A stretch of 10,942 bases of DNA, taken from the NCBI GenBank assembly GCA_016871655.1, contig VHCR01000032.1, positions 1-10,942 on the forward strand, read 5' to 3'. Each line of letters starts with the position of its first letter. Position 1 is the first letter of the stretch. Below, piece by piece: positions 6,499 through 10,942 of this stretch. The translations under genes were made by a program, and so were the position numbers. The DNA comes from Verrucomicrobiota bacterium. GTDB lineage: Bacteria > Verrucomicrobiota > Verrucomicrobiia > Chthoniobacterales > UBA6821. The notes below the pieces were generated by a model. The model saw only the letters and a list, made by a program, of their open reading frames with translations, searched no databases and was not told the origin of the DNA.

Positions 6499-7026
6499 AT
6501 GTCCATCGAACATTTTAACGACCTTTTAAAAGATTTGGGAAAAAGCGTTGGCCTTCCTGATTTGAAGCCGAGCAACGATGGGCTCTGCTCCTTGCGCTTT
6601 GATGATCGCGTGACAATTGACCTCGAAGCAAACGAAGAGACCGGCGCGCTGATTTTCTCGAGCATCGTGGGAACCTTGATGCCGTATCAAACAGAAAAAT
6701 TTTATCCCGAACTCCTCGAGGCCAACTTGCTTTGGGCTGGTACGGGTGGAGCAACCCTCGGTGTTGATCCCGCAACGTTGAGTGTCTTCATGTGCTATCA
6801 AGAAAAAATGGAAGGAATGGAATTCCTCCGCTTTCAAGAATTGCTCAAAGGATTCAGCGATACAGCCCTTTTTTGGAACAACCGTTTAGCCGGCGGCGAA
6901 GCCGAAGGCAAAATGCCTCCAGGTTCTGAAAACTCTCCTGCAACCGCCGCACCAGCCTCAGCAGCCCCTGCTGAAGCCGCTGAGCAAGGTGCTCCCGCCG
7001 CCCCTGCTGTAGGAAATTATGCTTAA
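6499..7026 (+). CDS. Type III secretion chaperone, CesT/Slc1-like class I
   Basis: This 175-residue protein has the CesT fold features: an N-terminal helix (FNDLLKDLGKSVGLPDL), paired beta strands with L-R-F-D-D-R-V-T-I-D-L, a middle helix (FYPELLEANLLW, about 68-79), then G-T-G-G-A-T-L-G-V-D and a strand S-V-F-M-C-Y, and a last helix at 105-125. This arrangement is standard for small dimeric cytosolic chaperones that keep effectors or translocators secretion-competent. Residues 131-175 form an Ala/Pro-rich low-complexity tail, as is seen in some chlamydial chaperones of this kind. The gene is 36 bp upstream of the IQ-motif gene; adjacent chaperone and substrate genes are common, so that protein is the natural candidate client. 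The ATG at 6499 has no Shine-Dalgarno motif. Confidence 0.85.
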   Translation: MSIEHFNDLLKDLGKSVGLPDLKPSNDGLCSLRFDDRVTIDLEANEETGALIFSSIVGTLMPYQTEKFYPELLEANLLWAGTGGATLGVDPATLSVFMCYQEKMEGMEFLRFQELLKGFSDTALFWNNRLAGGEAEGKMPPGSENSPATAAPASAAPAEAAEQGAPAAPAVGNYA

Positions 7027-7062
7027 AAATCCGAAAGAAACACCCAACCATCGTACACAACA

Positions 7063-7539
7063 ATGAACGTTTCAGGACCTTCTGGCAGCAACTACAATCC
7101 CTTTCGCACTGAAAATGATAAGCCAACTTCGGATGCCGCTATCACGGGCATGGGCAAGTTAAACGGAGACTATGGCAAAACAGGCAACTGGTTTTTTAGA
7201 AAAGTTTATGATTCTGTTTCAGCTTTGTTTACTGAAAAATATTGGAAAGGCGGATGGTTTGCTCCGAAACAATCGGGAGATAACGCTTATTCAAAAGAGC
7301 TTTCGGGAAGGGTCTCTTCTGTTTCTGACAGGAATAGTGAAAATTCTAGCAATCGATCTTCTGTTGCTTCTAGTCGTATCAGTTCGTTACAGTCTGATAA
7401 AGAAACTGAACTCCCCGAAGATGATGATGAGAAGCATGAGCGTATGAATGCAACAGCAGCAGCAACAAAAATACAAGCGCTAGTCAGAGGTTACATACAA
7501 AGAAAGATGCTGATGAAAAAGCTGTTAAAGAAGATGTGA
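7063..7539 (+). CDS. Effector-like protein with eukaryotic IQ (calmodulin-binding) motif, 5' part of a probably split gene
   Basis: This frame encodes 158 residues. The N-terminal 70 residues (Gly, Asn, Trp and aromatic-rich) have no signal peptide and could hold a type III secretion signal. Residues 74-112 are Ser/Arg-rich and begin with SKELSGRVSSVS. Residues 116-127 are acidic. Then comes ATKIQALVRGYIQRK at 134-148, which fits the IQ consensus I-Q-x-x-x-R-G-x-x-x-R exactly (I137, Q138, R142, G143, R147). The last residues (MLMKKLLKKM) seem to be out-of-frame reading of DNA that encodes D-A-D-E-K-A-V-K-E-D in the next frame, so the natural protein probably continues into the 3' frame. It lies directly downstream of the class I chaperone gene, which supports type III secretion. 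The calmodulin-binding role is inferred from the motif only. Confidence 0.75.
   Translation: MNVSGPSGSNYNPFRTENDKPTSDAAITGMGKLNGDYGKTGNWFFRKVYDSVSALFTEKYWKGGWFAPKQSGDNAYSKELSGRVSSVSDRNSENSSNRSSVASSRISSLQSDKETELPEDDDEKHERMNATAAATKIQALVRGYIQRKMLMKKLLKKM
7290..7339 (+). repeat. Direct repeat copy 1 (about 49 bp)
   Basis: The 49 bp from 7291 match those from 7554 at all but five positions. This copy encodes SKELSGRVSSVSDRN-S in the 5' frame. The copies are 263 bp apart, which is 3x88 minus 1, yet both code for nearly the same peptide. Confidence 0.85.
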
Positions 7540-8225
7540 TAGCTGCCGCTGATTCAAAAGGGCTTTCGGGAAGGTTCTCTTCTGTTTCTAACAGGAGTAA
7601 TGCAGGAGCTTTTGTTGCTGATGAAAAAGCTGATGAAAAAGCTGTTGAAAAAGCTGTTGAAAATGATGACAGCGCTGCTGCTTCTAGTGTTCAATCTTCT
7701 GTTGATGCTAGTGAACGATCCTCAATTGGTCTCCAAAATTCTGGAGAACTGAGCTTTGGGCAAGAAGAGGATGCTTATGAAATACCGCAGCCTATCTCGA
7801 ACGAACAATATAGTACAGTAGCAAGTTCACAAGCAGCTCGAAACGCAAAGGCGTTATCACAATTGAAAGGCATTATTGATACTCAAGACAAGATTAAGGG
7901 GAGAAGGGAGCAAGAGGTTGAAGCAGCGGCGAGCTCTGCAAAAAAATTATTCACGGATTTGAGTTCTTTAGGAAGCCCTGAAGTTTTATTAACCAAAGAA
8001 GGTTTAACAGAAGCAATAAAAAAAGAGGCAGGAGATTCAAAAACGAGTCAATTGTTGATCGCTACTCAATTAAGAGATCTCGTTTCCAAAAATCTTGAAG
8101 TGAGGCAACAAAATGGACGCAAAATCCATCGTAACGACGGGCTATCTTATGCTAATGAAACTAAAAAAATTCAAGACTTTTTCAATACTATTAAAAGTGT
8201 AATGGGGAATCTTAGTTCGCAATAA
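7536..8225 (+). CDS. Effector-like hypothetical protein, 3' part of the probably split IQ-motif gene
   Basis: This frame encodes 229 residues if read from the GTG at 7536, which overlaps the stop of the 5' frame (ATGTGA). Upstream of that GTG the same frame stays open to 7440 and reads K-D-A-D-E-K-A-V-K-E-D-V-I, continuous in style with the D-E-K-A-V repeats at residues 29-41. I therefore think it is the displaced continuation of the 5' frame; together they would give about 380-390 residues. Residues 7-20 repeat the SK-x-LSGR-x-SSVS block of the 5' half. Residues 45-75 are Ser-rich. Residues 95-140 form an Ala/Lys/Glu helix likely to be a coiled coil. Residues 150-225 are helical and may be a folded domain, which I cannot name. 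The alternative is two translationally coupled genes. The block ends at a terminator at 8323-8367. Confidence 0.65.
   Translation: MIAAADSKGLSGRFSSVSNRSNAGAFVADEKADEKAVEKAVENDDSAAASSVQSSVDASERSSIGLQNSGELSFGQEEDAYEIPQPISNEQYSTVASSQAARNAKALSQLKGIIDTQDKIKGRREQEVEAAASSAKKLFTDLSSLGSPEVLLTKEGLTEAIKKEAGDSKTSQLLIATQLRDLVSKNLEVRQQNGRKIHRNDGLSYANETKKIQDFFNTIKSVMGNLSSQ
7553..7602 (+). repeat. Direct repeat copy 2 (about 49 bp)
   Basis: Partner of the repeat at 7290-7339; encodes SKGLSGRFSSVSNRS-N in the 3' frame. Confidence 0.85.
7609..7666 (+). repeat. Short in-frame repeats encoding A-(D/V)-E-K units
   Basis: GCTGATGAAAAA and GCTGTTGAAAA units occur about four times in a row and encode A-D-E-K-A-D-E-K-A-V-E-K-A-V-E. 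An exact 18-nt copy of 7629-7646 is found at 7509-7526, 120 bp (40 codons) upstream, and reads A-D-E-K-A-V in the same frame. Confidence 0.8.
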
Positions 8226-8235
8226 AAAAGAATAG

Positions 8236-8320
8236 AAAAGGGGTCAGTTCCGGATAAAAAGGGGTCAGTTCCGGATAATGCATATTTTAAAAGGGGTCAG
8301 TTCCGGATAATGCATATTTT
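8236..8320 (+). repeat. Three GGGGTCAG-headed direct repeats
   Basis: Two perfect 32-bp copies (8257-8288 and 8289-8320) follow a truncated 21-bp copy (8236-8256). The shared core is GGGGTCAGTTCCGGATA. Full copies also hold ATGCAT and run from AAAA to TTTT; each contains two small palindromes, TCCGGA and ATGCAT. They begin 10 bp after the stop of the upstream gene. The GGGGTCAG head resembles termini I associate with REP-like repeats mobilised by RAYT (IS200-like Y1) transposases. No transposase is present here, so that link is tentative. Confidence 0.9.
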
Positions 8321-8322
8321 GG

Positions 8323-8367
8323 TGCCAGTTCATTAGTTTTTAATTGATGAGCTGGCATTCTTTTTTG
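8323..8367 (+). terminator. Rho-independent terminator after the chaperone/effector block
   Basis: TGCCAGTTCATTA at 8323-8335 pairs with TGATGAGCTGGCA at 8345-8357 over 13 positions, two of them G-U in RNA, with a 9-nt loop. A T-rich run (TTCTTTTTTG) follows at 8358-8367. It fits the end of the transcript from 6499-8225. Confidence 0.8.
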
Positions 8368-8446
8368 TTTTGGGAAATCAAATATAAAACAAGGATTGAG
8401 CCAAACGGTTAAGCAGCAGTAATTCTGTAAGATTGAAAAGAGCGCT

Positions 8447-9982
8447 ATGAAAAATTTACATCTTATTCTTGGGGATCAATTATCATCTTCGATTTCATCA
8501 CTCAAAGGATTCAAAAAAAATGATCTAGTTTTAATGTGCGAAGTGATGGAAGAGGCAACTTATGTAAAGCATCATCCCAAAAAAATTGCCTTTCTTTTTG
8601 CTGCTATGCGCCATTTTGCTCTGGCGCTTGAGCAGAAAGGATATCAGGTTCGATACGTAAAATTAAATGATCCGTCAAATAGAGGGAATCTTACAAATGA
8701 AGTTGCAAGAGTTCTTGAAGAGTTTTCTATTGATAAAATTATTGTTACAGAGCCTGGAGAGTATCGTGTTGAGCAGATCATAAAATCCTGGAAAAAAAAA
8801 CTTAATGTTCAAGTTGATATCAGAATCGATGACCGTTTTCTTTGCTCTCGAGAATCTTTTCAGAAATGGGCTAGCTGTAAGAAACAATTGCGGATGGAGT
8901 ATTTTTATCGAGAGATGCGCAAAAAATATCGTCTTTTGATTGAAAAAGACAACACTCCTACAGGAGGAGAGTGGAATTATGATAAAGAGAATCGTAAACC
9001 TCCAGTAAAAGGACTAAGTTCCCCAAAGCGAATAAGTCATAAAAAATCTCCTGTTTTGTTAGAGGTTCTTGATCTTGTTTCGAGAAACTTTGCTCATCAT
9101 TTTGGCGATCTCTATCCTTTTCACTATGCTGTAACTCGAGAGCAAGCGCTCTTGGAGCTTGATGATTTTATTGAGAGAATTTTGCCCAAGTTTGGGGATT
9201 TTCAAGACGCGATGCTTAAAGGAGAAGCTTATTTGAATCATTCTCTTTTATCATCATACATCAACGCAGGACTACTTCTGCCACTAGAAATATGTCAAAA
9301 AGCAGAAGCTGCCTATAGAAAGCAAAAAGCTCCGCTTAATGCCGTAGAAGGATTTATTCGTCAAATTCTTGGCTGGCGTGAATACGTAAGAGGCATCTAT
9401 TGGCTTAAAATGCCAGAATATGGAGACCTTAACTACCTTGATGCAATGAGGCCATTGCCTGATTTTTATTGGGGGGGTGCAACAAAAATGCGTTGCATTG
9501 GAGAAGTTGTTTCTCAAACCCAAGAGCATGCTTACTCACATCATATTCAGCGGTTGATGGTCACTGGTAATTTTGCGTTGCTTGCTGGACTCGATGTCAA
9601 GCAGGTTCAGGAATGGTATCTTGCTGTTTACAGTGATGCTTACGAATGGGTCGAAATGCCAAACACACTTGGCATGGCTTTATTTGCTGATGGGGGGATT
9701 TTAGGAAGCAAGCCTTATGCAGCAAGTGGTAAGTATATTCAGCGAATGAGTAATTTTTGTAAAAGCTGTTATTATAACTCTAATGAAATGATAGGAGAAA
9801 AAGCTTGCCCTTTTAATGCATTGTATTGGAATTTTCTTACTAAAAATCGTAAGAAACTTGAGGGAAACCATCGTCTTCCTTATGTCTATAACACCTATGA
9901 TAAATTTTCTGATTCAAAAAAAGAAGAGATCAACAATCAAGCTAAGAGCATTTTCATTCGTTTAGGAAAAAATAGTCTTTAG
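8447..9982 (+). CDS. phrB: Fe-S bacterial cryptochrome / (6-4) photolyase, PhrB-type
   Basis: This 511-residue protein belongs to the FeS-BCP class of cryptochrome/photolyases, best known from Agrobacterium PhrB, which uses FAD, a ribityllumazine antenna and a 4Fe-4S cluster to repair (6-4) photoproducts with light. The N-terminal DPRP-type Rossmann domain is clear from L-H-L-I-L-G-D-Q-L and the segment CEVMEEATYVKHH. The FAD domain includes EGFIRQILGWREYVRGIYW and the HAYSHHIQRLMVTGNFALL block. Four Cys at residues 350, 438, 441 and 454 fall at the same numbers as I recall for the PhrB cluster ligands, so the cluster is probably intact. Length is normal for the family. The gene has its own upstream region (a terminator precedes it) and converges with the kinase-like gene, with 45 bp between. 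Codon use is visibly more A/T-rich than the leftward block. Confidence 0.93.
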   Translation: MKNLHLILGDQLSSSISSLKGFKKNDLVLMCEVMEEATYVKHHPKKIAFLFAAMRHFALALEQKGYQVRYVKLNDPSNRGNLTNEVARVLEEFSIDKIIVTEPGEYRVEQIIKSWKKKLNVQVDIRIDDRFLCSRESFQKWASCKKQLRMEYFYREMRKKYRLLIEKDNTPTGGEWNYDKENRKPPVKGLSSPKRISHKKSPVLLEVLDLVSRNFAHHFGDLYPFHYAVTREQALLELDDFIERILPKFGDFQDAMLKGEAYLNHSLLSSYINAGLLLPLEICQKAEAAYRKQKAPLNAVEGFIRQILGWREYVRGIYWLKMPEYGDLNYLDAMRPLPDFYWGGATKMRCIGEVVSQTQEHAYSHHIQRLMVTGNFALLAGLDVKQVQEWYLAVYSDAYEWVEMPNTLGMALFADGGILGSKPYAASGKYIQRMSNFCKSCYYNSNEMIGEKACPFNALYWNFLTKNRKKLEGNHRLPYVYNTYDKFSDSKKEEINNQAKSIFIRLGKNSL

Positions 9983-10027
9983 CCTAAAGTTTTAGATTCT
10001 ATAAAATCCCCTGCCCTTTTACAGCGG

Positions 10028-10942
10028 CTAAAAAGGAAGAGTAATACGAACCCTTGCCCTTAATAACCCTAGTATACTATAAAGACCAAAGAAAGTGCGA
10101 TTGACGTAGACGGTATCACTACTGCCCCGTTTTCCCTTAATGGCACGAAGATCTTTGGCTTTTTTACTTTCTTCTCCTAACTCATAAATTGCTTTTAAAA
10201 AATTTGGATCTCCAAAATCAAAATACTTTTTTCGAAATGGCCTGGCAAGAAGCTCTACCCAAATACGTGCTGTATTTAGGATCGTCTTCACTTGGGTAGG
10301 GGAATCTTTTGGTAAGATAACCTCCATTTGACGTAATGCTTCTTCTAACAATGTTTCATTTTCAACAACACCAGGCATAACAAATTGAAATTGACGCCTA
10401 TGAAAATCAGAGGTGATTTTTTTCGTACATCCAAAGTCTAATACGCATAGTTCACCATCGCGAACAAGAAAATTGCCGGGATGAGGATCAGCATGAAAAA
10501 GAAGGAGATCATGAACTTGATGGTGATAGAAATCCCAGAGGAACTGTCCTATTTGATCTCTTTCCTTTTGCGAAGTACCTTTATTAGCAAAAGTCAAAAG
10601 TGACTCCCCATCTATCCAATCGGTTGTTAAAATTCTTTTGGAAGATAACTCTGGATAATATGTTGGAAAACGGAGTCCTTTTAAATGACTTGAACCTCTA
10701 ATCAACTCGGTTGCTCTTTTGAGTTCATGTTCGTAATCGGTCTCTTCTGTCAGTCGTGCCTCAATTTCTTGAAAATAAATATCAATGTCATCTTCACGAA
10801 GTCCCAATAGGTATAGAGCAAATGGCTTAACAAGGCGCAAATCGTTTTTGAGACTTTCTCGAACACCGGGATACTGAATTTTCACAGCATAAAGCTGATT
10901 CCCAATTCTTGCTTGGTGTACTTGTCCTATAGATGCTCCATG
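10028..10942 (-). CDS. AarF/UbiB (ABC1/ADCK) family atypical kinase, 5' end beyond the window
   Basis: The frame is open to the right edge; the first visible residues are H-G-A-S-I-G-Q-V-H-Q-A-R, followed by Y-A-V-K-I-Q-Y-P-G. These are the family's Ala-rich nucleotide loop and the ATP-binding Lys. Further on are E-E-T-D-Y-E-H-E, L-T-T-D-W-I-D-G, the catalytic H-A-D-P-H-P-G-N and the metal-binding L-D-F-G. The C-terminus N-R-T-F-F-G-L-Y-S-I-L-G-L-L-R-A also fits. About 305 residues are visible; the missing N-terminus should hold the family's K-x-G-Q motif. Members act as atypical ATPases/kinases that support ubiquinone synthesis or lipid handling at membranes. Whether this is UbiB proper cannot be decided without ubi neighbours. 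A GTG at 10883-10885 could be mistaken for a start, but the conserved motifs continue upstream of it. Confidence 0.92.
   Translation of the reverse strand, partial: HGASIGQVHQARIGNQLYAVKIQYPGVRESLKNDLRLVKPFALYLLGLREDDIDIYFQEIEARLTEETDYEHELKRATELIRGSSHLKGLRFPTYYPELSSKRILTTDWIDGESLLTFANKGTSQKERDQIGQFLWDFYHHQVHDLLLFHADPHPGNFLVRDGELCVLDFGCTKKITSDFHRRQFQFVMPGVVENETLLEEALRQMEVILPKDSPTQVKTILNTARIWVELLARPFRKKYFDFGDPNFLKAIYELGEESKKAKDLRAIKGKRGSSDTVYVNRTFFGLYSILGLLRARVRITLPF

Noticed and set aside
6515..6837. Minus-strand open frames of 86-103 codons
   Set aside because: They are antisense to the CesT-type chaperone gene, which shows clear family features; no independent start signals or composition support them.
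8236..8320. Possible short CRISPR array
   Set aside because: The repeats abut directly, with no unique spacers of constant length, and there is no cas gene nearby.
8395..8430. Promoter for the photolyase gene (TTGAGC with TAATTC at 18 bp)
   Set aside because: The -10 element matches poorly and AT-rich sequence offers many such pairs; not supported well enough to list.
9983..10027. Bidirectional terminator between the convergent photolyase and kinase-like genes
   Set aside because: Only a CTAAA/TTTAG pairing is visible, with no stable GC stem followed by a T run in either direction.

Overview
The window looks like a piece of a Chlamydiota chromosome, most likely an amoeba-associated (Parachlamydia-like) member. 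The evidence is a type III secretion class I chaperone (CesT/Slc1-like) directly upstream of an effector-like gene, a block of large paralogous proteins with no recognisable enzymatic fold, an Rpn-family nuclease, and moderate to low GC with almost no Shine-Dalgarno signals. The lineage is inferred from gene style; no rRNA or marker gene is present to prove it.

Left block (1-5218, minus strand): four genes point leftwards with short gaps (49, 8 and 6 bp) and are probably one transcription unit. In order of transcription they are a 545-residue protein, a 290-residue protein, a 725-residue protein, and the start of a lipoprotein gene that leaves the window. The first three share a module of about 60-95 residues that I do not recognise, present five times in total (2+1+2). 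Its core is a hydrophobic stretch ending in Gly, then F-x-x-x-L-x-x-(K/R)-Y-G, then F-x-F, then a helix of the type L-x-x-x-T-I-x-R-x-L. The 725-residue protein also has a degenerate tandem repeat and a glycine-rich hydrophobic segment near its C-terminus. The lipoprotein reading frame is displaced by one base right after its only plausible ATG.

Middle (5219-6498): a 184-bp palindromic element with perfect 24-bp arms lies between the divergent effector block and an Rpn-family PD-(D/E)XK nuclease gene on the plus strand. A candidate sigma-70-type promoter for the nuclease sits just outside the right arm.

Chaperone/effector block (6499-8380, plus strand): a CesT-family chaperone with an Ala/Pro-rich tail is followed by a Ser-rich gene that carries a textbook eukaryotic IQ (calmodulin-binding) motif. 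This gene appears to be split into two overlapping frames by a one-base shift. A DNA repeat shared by the two halves is spaced 263 bp apart, not a multiple of three, although both copies encode nearly the same peptide. The block ends in three copies of a GGGGTCAG-headed repeat and a good intrinsic terminator.

Right block (8381-10942): a complete PhrB-type Fe-S (6-4) photolyase gene on the plus strand, convergent with a partial AarF/UbiB-family kinase-like gene on the minus strand that enters from beyond the right edge. These two look like ordinary metabolic and repair genes and have no visible functional link with the effector-like genes.
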